In this document: positions 34,834 to 47,491 of the stretch, one piece after another
How the letters are laid out: each line of letters opens with the position of its first letter
Position numbering within the stretch: position 1 is the stretch's first letter
Assembly: GCA_001972305.1 (NCBI GenBank)
Contig: BDDD01005167.1
Span: 1-64,000, forward strand
Length of the DNA: 64,000 bases
From: Cephalotus follicularis
Lineage: Eukaryota > Streptophyta > Magnoliopsida > Oxalidales > Cephalotaceae
Direction: 5' to 3'
The notes under the pieces: generated by a model
The model's database searches: none
The model's input: only the letters and a program-made list of their open reading frames with translations
What the model was told of the DNA's origin: nothing
Made by a program: the position numbers and the translations under genes

Positions 34834-37086
34834 CATACTACATGCTTAAGCTTTATGCAGTACAGAGTTATATAATACATATTGGTAATGTAAATATAAC
34901 AAGGGGTAGGACTTAAACATTTTACAAATAAGAACCTTAAAATAAAACCTTCGTCGCGAAACTTCAGCAGCAAGTCTCCACTTTCCTTCATTAATCTGCA
35001 ATAGTAGGTATTAGCCTTTGTCCTCATTCGGCTAAGTAGGAATCATGCATGAAGATGAATATATAAATGTAATCATACATGATAGTTTATATTTTAAAAC
35101 AGTATATATATATAAGCAACTATGCCAAGAGGCTACAAACAGTCAGCCATCAAGAATACCACAATGGGTACAATCACTCAGTCCAGTTGTCTGAAGACCA
35201 GTAGTGGGTGTCATCTGTCGCTACCTCCTAGCCCCAACGATGCACCACCAAACTGCCACCATACACTCCAATGATGATAGAAAAGGTAAACAGTATTGCC
35301 GACACTTAGCGGGAAATTAACAGTCACGATCTGCATTGCAGATAAGTTTGGTGTATAAGCTCTAGCCAACTCCTGGAACCTAGGCCCACCTCTGTAGTCC
35401 ATGATACACTCCGATCACAAGAACATCAGAACTATCAATCACAATCAATACAGTACAGTACAGTTATTACATGTTCAATGTAATAGAAAATAGTTCTGTT
35501 TTGAGAAATCAGTAAAACACTTCAGTAAGTAGTCATTTCGAGAAAACAATACAGTAATAGTAGTTCTCCTTAGAGAAAACAGTACAGTGTAAACCTTTAA
35601 TCGTGCATATAATAGTCAGTCCTTGAAGACCTTAAACATTAGTATTATATAAAATACTTTGATAGATATGAAATATCTATACAGTAAACAATATGCAATG
35701 CATAACAGTACAATCATTGGCAATTGAAGGATCAAACAGTACAATCAATATCAATTCAAGAATCAATAGTAATAAAGCACAATTTATGTCAAGTACTGAT
35801 CATAGAAGCATGAATCATGAAACCAGTATAATCTTATGATCGTCAAGCTTAAACAGTAAGAAAATGACCTATTTCAGTACTGGTTTCCTCTTAATTGCTG
35901 ACAATTCTCTTTAACAATCGATTGTCTTTCTTGAATAGTCGATTGTCCTATTGCATAGTCGACTATTTTCCTTTAACAGTCTACTGTTCCTATTGAGTAG
36001 TCGACTGGTTACCTTAAATAGTCTTCTGTTTTCCTTAGAATATCGGTTCACAGTGTAACATAAAACATAGCATGCATTTTGCACAATGCAATTCACTCCA
36101 ATATTAACATGCAATCATATATATACCATCTTGGCCTAATATACATACGATATTTTCAAAATCATGTCATAAGCCCTACCTCAATTTGCTATCCCATAAT
36201 CAATTGATTGATTCTTCTCTTTACACTCAATCCTCTTCTACTCCAATCAAACTTCACAATTCCAGAATTCAATCCTTTGTATATGTTTAATAGTAGATAT
36301 GGAACCGGAATCAGTATGTATATACGAATTAAAGAACTATAACAATAATTGAATTTGAAAACAGAAGCTTACCAATCAATCTCAGCTTCTATTTCAACCT
36401 TGAAACTCCAATTAGCATGAACACTCAATACAGTATATGAACTCTCTCTTTTCAGTAACATTTCTAACTCAACTCAAGCCTCTCTAACATCTGATATAAA
36501 GGAATCCCGTATTCCAGTCTGTTTAATTCTGTAACTCAAACTTCTACCATTTTCTTCTTCTTCTTCTCTCTCTCTCTCTCTCTCTCTCTCACTTTATTTC
36601 ATTGAACTCTTTTGTTTTCTATCAGTTTGCAGGTTACAAAAGCTCAGTACATAAATGCCTTAGTCATTCATTAGCTGGCGCCACATTTTGGCATATTTCG
36701 ACACGTTTCTATTCCATTTAAGCTAGTAAAACACCTGTCCAAGCCATGCCCGTTGTTACTCTATTCTAAGCAACACGTAACAGACTTATGTCTGAGCTCT
36801 CCCAGTCAACTGCCTCCTCTAACAATTGGCTGTTTCCTTTATGAGTCGCTTAGTCGACTGTTTTCTCCAACAGTCGACTGTTAAGCACCGAATTTTGTTT
36901 CTTTAAGTTTCTTTCAACATAACTTTCCATTTCATTGAATTTAGTCAAATTTCAATTCAATTGAGCCCTCAATTTAACTCATTAACCACAATTCACATAA
37001 TAAATGGACATTTAATTTCAATTTAATGTTTAATTTATTCATCCATCGCATAATATACATTAATTGAATTTTTGCTGTTATTACAG
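34834..37086 (-). repeat. Right piece of F's 3' LTR
   Basis: On the minus strand it starts TGTAATAACAGC at 37086, next to a polypurine tract. It carries D-family features in reverse: CAGTCGACT clusters at 35910-36030 and 36795-36885 (including perfect AACAGTCGACTGTT at 36869-36882), a TTAGCC/GGCTAA hairpin at 35021-35045, and a CT microsatellite at 36552-36590. With 12365-12502 the LTR totals about 2.4 kb, matching D's LTR length. Confidence 0.8.
36552..36590. repeat. (TCT)n/(CT)n microsatellite
   Basis: TTC repeats pass into a run of CT dinucleotides inside F's LTR, in the place where other LTRs here have pyrimidine- or GA-rich tracts. Confidence 0.9.
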
Positions 37087-37101
37087 TCCCCCCTCCTTAC
37101 C
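37087..37101 (-). other. Polypurine tract of element F
   Basis: On the minus strand GTAAGGAGGGGGGAC precedes the LTR start TGTAATAACAG. This fixes F's direction. Confidence 0.9.
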
Positions 37102-37109
37102 AAAAATTT

Positions 37110-40100
37110 GTCCTCGAATTTAGATCATTACATACCAAACAAATTAGGGAATGTTTCCATCATTTCAGCTTCACGCTCCCATGTAGTTTCTTCAGTTCCA
37201 TGAAACTGCCGTAGGACTTTCACCATTGGAATGGTCTTTATGCTCAAAACTTTCTCCTTCCTGTCCGGAATCCTCATTTCCCTTTCTTAGTATGAGTGAT
37301 TGTCACTGATAAATCCCGGATCGTAGGTCAACACATGAGAAGGATCGGGTACATATTTCTATAGCATAGAAACTTGAAATACATTATGCACATTAGATAG
37401 GTTGGGTGGTAATGCTATTTGATATGCTACTTCCCCAACTCTCTCCAATATGTCGTAGGGTGGTAATGCTATTTGATACGCTACTTCCCCAACCTCTCCA
37501 ATATCTCGTAGGGTCCGATATACCATGGAGTTAACTTTCTCTTCTGGCCAAATCTGGATATCCCTTTCGAAGACGAGATTCTCAGAAAAACATGATCTCC
37601 CTTCTAAAATTCCAACTTCCTGATCCTTCTATCGGCATAACTCTTTTGACGACTCTGTGTCGCAAGTAAACTTTTCTTGGCAATCATAACCTTGTCGGTA
37701 GTTTCTTGGACAAGGTCCGGTCCCAACACCTATCTTTAACATACTTCATCCCAGCATATAGGAGATCTACATTTCCTCCCATACAAAATTTCATAAGGAG
37801 CCATCCCGATGATTGAATGATAACTGTTGCCTTAGGAGAATTCGATAAGTGGAATATGATCCTCCCAACTTCCAGCAAAGTCAATCACACAAGCCCGGAG
37901 CATATCTTCTAGAGTTTGAATGGTACGCTTGGATTGTCCATCAGTCCGTGGATGAAATGCAATACTAAAACTCAAGGTTGTTGTCGTAGCTATTTGAAAC
38001 TTCCTCTAGAATCTCGAGGTAAACCTTGCATCACAATCACAGAAATTTCTGACCGGCACTCCATGTAACTTCACAATCTCCCGAATATACAGTCGAGCTA
38101 ACTTCTCAATAGAATATGTCATATTCATCGGAAGAAAGTGAACAGACTTGGTGAGTCTGTCAAGGACAACCCAAACTGCTTCATGGAGATTCTGTGATCT
38201 CGACAAACCCGACACAAAATCCATGGTTACATGCTCCCACTTCCATTCTACTAGTGGTAAAGACTCTAACAATCCAACAGGTTTTTAATGTTCTGCCTTG
38301 ACCCTCTGACAAGTCAAACATATTTCCACGAATTCGACAATATCTCTCTTCATACCACTCCACTAGTAGTTTCTTTTCATATCATGCCACATCTTAGAAC
38401 TTCCTGGATGAACACTGTAATGTGATTTATAAGCTTGCTGTAATATCTCATCTCTTAAACTCTCATCATTCGGAACACATACACTTCCACGGAACCTCAA
38501 TATACCGTCAAAATGTATGGAGAATTCAGAATCAAGATCTAAATTCTCACGAATGTTCCACAATTCCATGTCACTGGACTGAGCATTCATGATGCGATCA
38601 AGAAGTTCTGGTTGGGCTCTAAAACTTGCAACAATTATACCTATGGAAACCATCAATGGATTCCATCTCTGAAAATCCTCCAAAAGCTTCCACTGTGAGA
38701 CCATCGCACCAGCAATCATTGCTTTGCGACTCGAGGCATCTGCCAGAACATTTTCCTTCCCTGGGTGGTACTGAATGTTACAGTTATAATTGTTGAAGAA
38801 TTCAACCCACCTTCTCTGTCTCATGTGCAATTCTTTCTGAGAGAATAAATATTTCAGACTTTTGTGGTCGGTGAATATCTCGAATTGAGCACCATAAAGA
38901 CAGTGTCTCCATTTCTGTAAGGTGAACACTATAGCAGCTAATTCAAGATCATGTACAAGATAATTCAATCATACCGTTTTAGCTTCCTTGAATCATAAGC
39001 AATTACTCGACCGCGTTGCATGAGAACACATCCCAAGCCTTTCCCAGAAGCATCACTGTACACAGTAAAGTCTTCATGACCTTCAGGTAATGCTAAAATA
39101 GGAGCCGAAATCAACCGACTCTTCAGTTCCGGAAAACTTGTTTCACAAGCATCATCTCAATCAAAACTTGGCTTCTTCTGAGTCAAACGGGTCAACGGAG
39201 TAGCAATTTTAGAAAATCCTTCAATAAGCCTTCGATAATAACCGGCCAATCCCAAGAAGCTACGAACTTTAGTAACCTTCTTCGGTTGTGGCCAATTCAC
39301 AATGCTCTCAATCTTTGAAAGATCCACCGATAACCCTTCACTAGACCCAATATGTCCAAGGAAAGTCACACGATCTAGCCAAAATTCACACTTATTGAAT
39401 TTAGCAAATTCCTTCCGTAGAGTTTTCAACACAATCCTCATATGCTGCATATGCTCGTCAATGCTCTTCGAATATATCAGAATGCCGTCTAAGAAGATCA
39501 CAACAAACTGATCCAGATAGGGTTGAAATACTCGATTCATTAATCACATGAATGCTACAGAGGCATTCATCAAACCAAATGGCAAAATCAGGAACTCATA
39601 ATTTCCATATCTTGTCTGAAAAGCAATCCTCTCCACATCTCCCTTATGAATCCTCAACTGATGATAGCCTGTCCTCAAGTCAAGTTTAGAGAACATAGTT
39701 GAGCCTTGCAGTTGATCGAACAATTCCTCAATGTGTGGAAGAGGATATTTGTTCTTCACAGTCACTTTATTCAACAACCGATAATCAATGCATAATCGCA
39801 TCGATCCATGCTTCTTCTTTACAAAAAAAAAAAAAATCGGTGCTCCCCACAGTGATACACTCGGTTTGATAAATCCTTTGTCAAAATAATCCTGCAATTG
39901 CACCTTCAACTCCTTCAGTTCAGCAGGAGCCATTCTGTATGGAGGTGCAGTTCCTGGTATCAAGTCAATACTGAACTCAACATCTCTCTCTGGTGGCAAT
40001 TAAACAAGATCTGCTGGAAAGACATCAAGAAATTCACAAACAACAGGAATCCGTTCCAGACTAGGCAACCTTTTGTCTTATCCACCACATAGGCCAAGTA

Positions 40101-40673
40101 ATCTTCACACCCTTTCTCGAGATATTTGTTTGCTCGAGTAAAAGACCTAATCGGAGTAGAAGTATTCTTCTCTCATACGAACTGGAATACATTTCCATCT
40201 AATAGATAAAAAGCCACCACCTTATTGTAACAATCAATACAAGCTCAATGAACGTAAAGCCTGTGCATCCCCAAGATAACATCAAAATCTCGGATAGGCA
40301 GTACAATAGGATCAGCTAATAGCTGAACCCAAGCTATCATGATCTCACAGTTATTTATCACGGTATGAGTCAATAAGCAATCACCAGTTGGAGTATTCAC
40401 TTCCAGCATATATGGCAAACAAGAATTCACACAATGCAAGTTGCAAACAAATTATGATGCAACGAATAAGCATGTGGCTCCCGGATCAATTAAGACGCGA
40501 GCTAATATGCCAGATATGAAAATAGTACCTCCCATAATAGACGTAGACTCTGGTATGTCATCTTTAGATAAAGTATAGACTCTACCTTTCACCACTCCTT
40601 TTCCAGTATCCCTTTGCGGTTCACCACCTACACCACTTCCACTAGCTCTAGTACTTCCTTGTTGGGCTCTCAC
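37110..40673 (-). pseudogene. Element F pol remnant, minus strand
   Basis: Read right to left: protease with I-D-P-G-A-T near 40480 and a VILGMH-like motif near 40260; RT blocks PYRMAP near 39920, LDLRTGYHQ near 39680, the F-L-D-x-I catalytic box region near 39500; RNase H with TDHKSL near 38875; integrase H2C2 near 38410 (HPGSSKMW); integrase core near 38270-37900; and GPYE-type and chromodomain-like segments between about 37560 and 37130. It is very similar in residues to D's pol. Fossil, with several breaks. Its gag is not found to the right. Confidence 0.88.
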
Positions 40674-40797
40674 TGTTGGACAATATTTTAGTTAGAACAC
40701 GAATAGAACTAAGAATGTACGATTCAAGAGTGTGTCATATGTTAAGAACATATGTCTGCAGCCTCCTCATGGCTTGCAAGGACACCCTAATCTAACA
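40674..40797. repeat. Short Copia-type LTR fragment
   Basis: It begins TGTTGGACAATA and ends AATCTAACA. The last 105 bases resemble 31390-31498, the end of the Copia-type solo LTR in D (shared TATGTTAAGAACATATG). I see no target duplication, so the fragment may be deleted or translocated. Confidence 0.65.
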
Positions 40798-41260
40798 TTG
40801 CAGTTATCAAACATGAAAATAATAATAATTCCCTTATGTCCGCATGCATGCATGTGTTATTGGCCAACTCTGCCAGTATAAGGTGGCTGTATTCCCGTGG
40901 TCTACCTTTATTAAATTCAAGTGCTACTGGTCTTGTAGATCAGGTGGATCATCCTCTGCTGCCTCAACTGAAAAATGTAAATAAGAGGGGGTTAGTCCAA
41001 ATGACTAAGTGAGTTGGGACAAGTCATTCCTTGCTGCATCCATACCAAAACGGGATGCGCTAAAAAAACGATATGGCATGATCAAGAATAAATATAAAGT
41101 CATAGATAATGTGGAATAGCCATGGAATGAATACAACATCAACGAGACTCCAAAAAGAAAGAAACTCGTAACTCATCAATGAAATATACTGAACAAATTT
41201 CATACTCAGATAGAACTTCTCAAGTATAAAAGAATCACAATAAAAACAAGGATGCAATAT
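40798..41260 (-). repeat. LTR fragment related to the LTR at 42140-45244
   Basis: Its reverse complement resembles 44270-44780: shared words around GAGTTACGAGTTT and the hairpin AATGACT...AGTCATT (41000-41028 here, 44657-44681 there). No coding sequence. It abuts TGTAATGCCC at 41261. Confidence 0.65.
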
Positions 41261-41809
41261 GTAATGCCCTTTTGTATTATAAAAGAAACATTATGTGTTT
41301 GAATCCTACTCTTCTTCCTTGGGCCGAGTATGGAATGGACTTAAGGAAAGTATTATTGGGCTTTATAATGGACAAAGAGAGGAAGATGAGCCGTGCGCCG
41401 GCCACATTGGGAATTCCAGCCCATTTTCCCTTGTAGAAGGGGCAGTTTTGTGTAGCATTCTATAAATCATCCCCACACCATTATAAAAATTGGGGATGCC
41501 CGTGAGATGATTTTTGGACATTCTCACACTCTCCCACTTTAGAAGAATCGAGAAAAGAGAGAGAATGGGGCCTGATGTAGAAAGAAGGAGACAAAGGGGA
41601 ATAGTCTTCTCAAGAGAGTTCGATACATAATGTGCTCCAATATAAATACTCATATCCCGGAGATAAAGGAGTAATAGAAGCGTGAAGAGCAAGAACCAAG
41701 GTGTGTGGCGTTAGAGCAAGCCCAGGAGCAAAGGGAGGAATCGCATAATCTCCGTTTTCAACCGATATCCAGGTATGTTGCTATGTGTCCGAGCGCCTAC
41801 CAGCATATG
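41261..41809 (+). repeat. LTR-like segment N
   Basis: It starts with an LTR-like TGTAATGCCCTTTTG and runs 549 bases to element K's edge. No coding sequence or family match. Its right part may lie beyond K, outside the window. GA-rich words near 41540-41600 resemble the leader part of other LTRs. Confidence 0.5.
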
Positions 41810-42139
41810 TGTCACACCCCGTTTTTCCATTAACAACATATATATGGTTTTCAATTAATAATCCAGCATTTAACAATAATCCAAAATAATCAAAACTTAA
41901 ACTTGGTGGAAGCATTCGATATATTGGATTATTTTAAATCTTTGCATGCAGCCCATACTACAAGCGTACAAGTACAACATAGTTATATTTTACACATCGA
42001 AAATGTAAATATAACATAAAGGAAGTATGACTTATTAAAAATCAACATTAACAACCTTAAAATAAGAAGCATTCGAGTATAGCTTCAGCAGTAGGTCCAC
42101 AACACCTTCACTTCAATCTGAAATTGTAGGGGGTTTGTT
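41810..42139 (-). repeat. K 3' LTR, first piece
   Basis: TGTCACACCCCGTTTTTCC on the + strand is the reverse complement of a D-type LTR end. It aligns with 61934-62255 in K's right LTR. Confidence 0.75.
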
Positions 42140-42599
42140 GTGACACCCCGTGTCACATTTAAGGTGTGACGTGCAATTTTATGTGAGCGTGTATTATTAT
42201 TAATTATTCTTACTGTATTTATTACTATTATAATTATTATTATAGAAAAAATTAAAAATTAAAAATAAAAATTAATTAAAAGAAAAATGAAGGCACCCGT
42301 CGTTTCTAGAAGAAACGCCAGGTGCCTTAACAAAGATAGAAATGCACGGGCGCATAGCGCCCATGCCAGTAAGACTAACGAAGAGGGAACCAGAGAGAGC
42401 GGGAGACATGAGCAGCGAGGCGTCTGACCGACGATCGGGTAGAGCCGACGAGCCCGCTCTGACCACCATAGTAAGTCCCTTCCTTTTCTACTTTTATCTC
42501 TTTCTTTCTTCTTCTTCTCTGGCGTCACTGTCGCTCACCGCCTGCCACTGTTGTCGTCATGGATTGGGTCGGTCATGGTCTAGAAGACCACCTCTTCCC

Positions 42600-42960
42600 A
42601 TGTTGATGACAGTTGAGGCTTAAATCGGTCAAAAATCGACCGAAAATTAGTCGATTTAGTAGACTGAGTCGAGCCGACGTGCTGCCGCCTGTGACGCCAC
42701 TTTTGGTGCCAATTCCCGGTGAGTCTCAGCCACCAACGCATAGACCGAAGGCTGTGGAGGCCAATAGTGACGAGACCAGAGCAATGGCGGCTCGGCCGGA
42801 GCTCTGGCACGACGACAATCGTCGATTCTCGGTGAGTCGCAGGTGGAGATGCGTAGAACGGACTATTTGGACATCTTTTTGTGAAGCAGCCTAAATTGTT
42901 GGATGACCGGTGAGTCGACTCAGTGAGTTGAACTCACCGCAGGCCGTGATCCGGCATTTC
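42600..42960. repeat. GAGTCGACTC-type cluster in the 42140 LTR
   Basis: Words such as GAGTCGACTCAGTGAGTTGA recur, together with CGGTGAGTC (42717, 42829, 42910). Equivalent segments occur at 46700-46800, 48880-49110, 53180-53260, 55620-55800 and 55915-55990 in other LTRs, so this is a shared LTR module. Confidence 0.65.
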
Positions 42961-43864
42961 TGCTCCAAGTCACAGCCGCTCCTCAGCCGTAATGCGTAGC
43001 TCAGTTAATGTAGGGGCTGTTGGTGTCGTGACTGGAACTTCGGAGGGTTTGCTGGAATCTGGCCGGAGCTCCAGTGACGCGCGGTGTTCGTTGTATGTAT
43101 ATATAATATAATGTGAGTGTGATTTTCCATGCAGAGTGAAGGATTTGATCGATGATAGTGGAGTTTCTAATCCATGACATGGAATTCGATAGCCAAACTA
43201 GATTTCAGCATCTAGCGAGACGCGGATCTTGTAGTTGATTCAGAGCATCGATGAACTAGTTCGCGGGGGTTATTAGCATTGATACAGTGAGTGGGACATT
43301 CCCTTCCTTTATATTTGAAATTCTTGTTTGATATATGTGCCCTTTTGTATTGAGTCATTGATCGGGATATCGAATCCCACATGTCTTATGTTGAACATGT
43401 TCATTGTTTGATTTGTATGTATTTGTTTTGATTCTGGGTGACAATGTCACCTTCCTTTTTTGTGTGTCTTTTTCTGTGTCATCCTGATATGTGATTTCAT
43501 GCTTTGTATTTTGATGCTGGGAACTATGTCATATGTGACATGCAATAATGGTCTAGGGTGAGGTGTACGTTTGACGCTCAACTCTCCTTAGCATACCCAT
43601 TGGTCCATGATGGGGTGTTATATGGAAACTGCCCCTGGGTTCCATACCTGGATCTGTGGCATACTATTGTCTATGATGGTATGCTGAGTGTGAGTGCAGC
43701 AGAAATGCTCCGTCACTCACTTGACAGACCATATTGCTAGTCTGATGATGTCATGCCTATATGGCTACAACCTGTGTGGCTGGTGGGATGATATTTTACC
43801 TGTGTGGTGATATGGCAGCCTCTGTGGCTATGATGATATGATGAGATGATATGGAGATGTTATG

Positions 43865-44160
43865 CATGTATTCCCCTTGGACGAGGGTGGCTCAGACTTG
43901 GGTGTGTTGCGTGCACCATAGCGGGGAGTGCTACGTTGTAGGCCTGTAATGGGCTGAATTGTGATACGAGATGAGATGTTTATGCACGTATTCCCCTAGG
44001 ATGAGGGTGGGGTGCGTGTGGTGACACGTACACCCCTCAGACAGGGTGTGTTGCGTGCAGTGTAGTAGGCCCCTCGGCAAGGGTGGGGTGCATGCGGGTC
44101 ACGTAGGCCCCTTGTCGAGGGTGGGGTGCTACGTTGTAGGCCTGTAATGGGCCAAACTTA
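43865..44160 (+). repeat. Degenerate direct repeats in the 42140 LTR
   Basis: About five to six imperfect copies of a unit containing GTAGGCCCCT, CGAGGGTGG and GGTGCGTG, at 35-60 base spacing; GTTGTAGGCCTGTAATGGGC appears twice (about 43935 and 44133). No coding function. Confidence 0.7.
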
Positions 44161-44656
44161 GCTGATGATGACAGAGGTATTAGTATCCCTTAGTTTTATT
44201 GTATATGGGCACATTGATTGATGCACATTTCTTGATTTATGATTGTTGATCATATCGGCAATTTCTTTGATATTTTTATGCTCTCTGATGCTTTTTGTGA
44301 TTCTTTCGTACTTATGGAGTACAACTTGAGTTTTGAAGATTTGTTTAATGGAGTTTTATTGTTGAGTTACGAGTTTCGTATTTGGAGTTGTTTTGATATG
44401 TTTTTCATGTTTATTGTGATCTTGTTATATTCGGATGGTATTGCTCCAAGCTATGCTGTTTCGTTCAGCGGATGATCAGATGTTATGTTGAGTTTATAGT
44501 CCAGTTTCAGTTATTGTATTTTCAGTTTCAGTATTGAGTTGTTAGCTTTCATCATTAAAATCTTGTTCATGACTATGTTCTTTTCGGGGTTTTATTCTTC
44601 TATATTGTGGTTTATATTTCTTTCAGCACATCCGATTATTCATGGATGTAACAGGG

Positions 44657-44681
44657 AATGACTTGTCCCAACTCAGTCATT
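44657..44681 (+). other. Hairpin in the 42140 LTR
   Basis: AATGACT, 11-base loop, AGTCATT: perfect 7-bp stem. GGACTAACCCCC and ATTTCAG follow within about 35 bases. The related fragment at 41000-41028 keeps the same 7-bp stem with a 15-base loop. Confidence 0.6.
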
Positions 44682-45244
44682 TGGACTAACCCCCACCCAT
44701 TGTTTCCATTTCAGATGATGGCAAGGAGTTGCTAGGTCAGCTGTAGTAGATGTTGGACCACGAGGGCAGAGCATGCTACCAGGGCTTCAACACATGCATA
44801 GCATAACTACAACAACATTTAAATTATGCATTTACTTAAGTTTTTATATAAATGTTTTCTCTTATGGTTTTGTTTTGAAAGGGCAGAGCCCAATATATTT
44901 ATGATTCATGCTTGCTGATATGGTTGAGGCATAGCCCAACCTATACATGTTTATTAGTTTAAACTGTTGATTCCTCCTTCGGGAGTGTGTTTTGCTGAGG
45001 GTTGAGCCCGTTTATAAAATGTTTTTTTCTTTATAGGGGGCATAGTCCGATAAACAGATACTACATCCCCGATTTTCATAAAAATTTAAGAGTTAGACAA
45101 ATTTTCAAGTTTTTGCAAAAGATCAACTTTATGATGGTTTTTAATAAGTTTCAAAACAGGTTTTTAAGTTATCACGTGGAGGTTTCCGAAAGGAGGCTTG
45201 TCATGTGATTGTCACATTCCGTTTCCGTTGGGTCGGGTGTGACA

Positions 45245-46819
45245 TTAGCCTTTGTCCTCACTCGGCTAAGTAGGAATTATGTATGAATGTGAAAAAATAT
45301 ATGTAATAATGCATGGCATTTATGATTTTTGAAATAGTTTATATATATGCCAATATATACGAAAACATGCCAAGCGGCTACAATCAATCAGTTATCAAAG
45401 ATACCGCACAAGAGTACAATCAATCAGTTGTCCGAAGACCAGTTGTGGGTGACACATGTTGCTAACTCCTAGCACAAACTGCGCACCACCTAACTACCAC
45501 CATGCACTCCGATGATGGTAGAAAAGGTAAACAATCCTGTCGGCGTTTAGTGGGCAACTAACACTCAGGATCGGCAATGCTGATAAATTTGGTGAGAGCT
45601 CTAGCCAACTCCTGGCACAAAGGTTCACCTCTATAGTCAGTGATGGCTCCTATCACCCGACTAACAGAAACTAGCAATCACAGTCAATACAGTGTATTAC
45701 ATATATAATGTAATAAAACAGTTGGTCTCTTTTGTAGAGAAAACAGTAAAACAGTATCAGTGGTCCTCATTTGGGACAAAATAGCAGTAACACTTTCAAT
45801 AGGTTCTCGTAGAGAACAAGATAACAGTAACAGTAGTTTGTGCATTTAGCACTCAGTTGTAACAGTAACAGTAAAATGTGCCTATAGCACCCAGTTATTG
45901 AAAACAATAAACAGTAGTTTGTTCGTATAGCACTCAATCTTTGAAAACAGTAAACGGTAGTACATTTCATGATATGAAATACATAACATCAATTTAGTCC
46001 ATTTCAGGAACAACAACAATAACAGTACATGTAAACTCAATGCATGGAATCAGTCAGGGATATATAAGTCGCTCGATTCCTATAAACTAGCTGAACAAGG
46101 CAGGGATTGACTATGGACATCATCCCGTGTAAAAGACAGTGTGATTAGAGTGAATAGGCGCAAAGCAGGGCTTTAAGCCTTGACAGTTTCGTCCAATGTG
46201 TCGACCGTCATCATAAAGCGTCGATGTAACTTTGCCTAAATCGTTGACATTTATGCCTTAAGTGTCGGCGCTTTTTGGCTTGCAGCCAATTTCCAGAAAA
46301 ACATCAAGAACATAGCATGTACATTTCACAATCAATGTATCTCAAAACAGCATGCAATCATATAGAGATCATTCAGACGTAATATACATGCTATATGTTC
46401 AAAATCATGTCAAAGTTCCTACAAGCTAAAGTAGTGGCAACAGTACAGTCGAGTTGCAGGTTCAATTGTCGAACATTTCCAAATTGCTACCAACGGTCGA
46501 TTATCACTTCCCTTCATTGACGAACAAAATTACCAGCTCACTCACTACACATACAACACATTTCCATTAAGCTTAACACACAGAAACCAACACTGCCGTC
46601 ACCGGAGCGCCGACCAGATTGTAGCCGACTCGCCCAGCTTGTTCAACACCCATAAAAAGTTTCCACATTGAATTGTCTACACAGAACCATTGGAGACTCG
46701 GCGCCGAACGCCGTGTCATAGGTAGCAGTGGGTTTGACTCACTGAGTCTACTCGCCGGACCTCCACCACTTCTGTCACCACCGAAAAACGCCATACAACC
46801 ATCAGTTCTATGCGCCACT
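45245..46819 (-). repeat. K 3' LTR, middle piece
   Basis: It aligns with K's right LTR (62256-63449) at about 92% up to about 46370. It includes a TTAGCC/GGCTAA hairpin (45245-45269), imperfect AACAGTAACAGTA tandem words (45780-45960) and a GTCGAC cluster (46180-46275). From about 46430 it resembles the corresponding part of LTR I (48640-49000). It ends at LTR I. Confidence 0.7.
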
Positions 46820-47474
46820 TGTAACGCCCCCGATCAGAGTTCACTTTATGCTCAAAGTGAGCCTCGAGAATCGGTGAGTTAAGTGGGGTGAACAATTAAC
46901 CATCAAATCGTTTAATCATTTAACGATTCATTAACCATTAAATTTTAACTTAGATTTAAAACCTAACATCGTTACTCAACGGAAGCATCACATCATATTC
47001 AATAACTTCACAGGATCACAATATGCTTACATCTTTGATCACCATATTTCAAAGATATCATATTCTCATTACCATAATCATTTCTAATACTTTTGCATTT
47101 GTACATTACTTAGCATATAACCTTACACAACGGAAAAAACATAAACTTATTACATCGTAAAACAGTCATATACATTACTCTCCTTGACCATAAACTTCAC
47201 ATACTCTCAAGTATGTTCAATAACTTTTGATATCATCATCTTACATGAAAACATCATAACCTATAACATTCATTTCCTTACTTTAGCATCTATACATCGT
47301 CTATCATAAAACCTACATGGCGGAAAACATTAACGCATGAAATTAAGCATAAAACTTCGTAGCGTAGCATACTTCCCTTCCGATAATTCGTTTACGAACT
47401 TCCTCTAAAGCTCGCACTTTCACGTTCAACCATTTCCTGGAAAAGTTTATTTGAAAACAAGACATTGAAAGGAG

Positions 47475-47491
47475 TGAGCTCAAATAGCTCA
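47475..47491 (-). other. Hairpin in LTR I
   Basis: TGAGCT-CAAAT-AGCTCA, perfect 6-bp stem, about 655 bases from the LTR's 3' end (minus direction). Confidence 0.5.

Larger units (their letters stand above)
12365..40673 (-). mobile_element. Element F: Ty3/Gypsy (Tekay-like), minus strand, holding C and D
   Basis: Read on the minus strand it has protease, RT, RNase H, integrase, chromodomain-like tail (40673 down to about 37110), a polypurine tract (37101-37087) and a 3' LTR (37086 down to 34834, continued at 12502-12365). Element C is inserted in that LTR. The LTR end reads TATCACACCCCG on the + strand, like the ends of D's LTRs, so F and D are one family or sister families. A likely target word ATTGT lies at 12360-12364. 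The right-hand mate and F's gag and 5' LTR are not recognised. F is broken, with at least several breaks. Confidence 0.75.
42140..45244 (+). repeat. 3.1-kb solo LTR inside K's LTR
   Basis: It starts TGTGACACCCCG and ends GGTCGGGTGTGACA (inverse ends). Flanks TTTGT and TTAGC are a decayed 5-bp duplication (three of five agree; related copies read TTAGC at this site). No coding sequence: GA-rich leader-like part (42370-42420), G+C-rich segment with GTGAGTCGAC words (42600-42960), a degenerate repeat array (43865-44160) and a 7-bp-stem hairpin (44657-44681). Small frames here are not convincing genes. Confidence 0.8.

Noticed and set aside
41810-42139. Reading 41810 as F's own 5' LTR
   Set aside because: No primer-binding word lies to its left, segment N intervenes, and its closest match is K's right LTR.
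42140-45244. Host gene with introns, suggested by GTGAGT and TTTCAG words and G+C-rich exon-like segments
   Set aside because: The block has LTR ends with a decayed target duplication and no protein match; the splice-like words are reported as an LTR feature instead.
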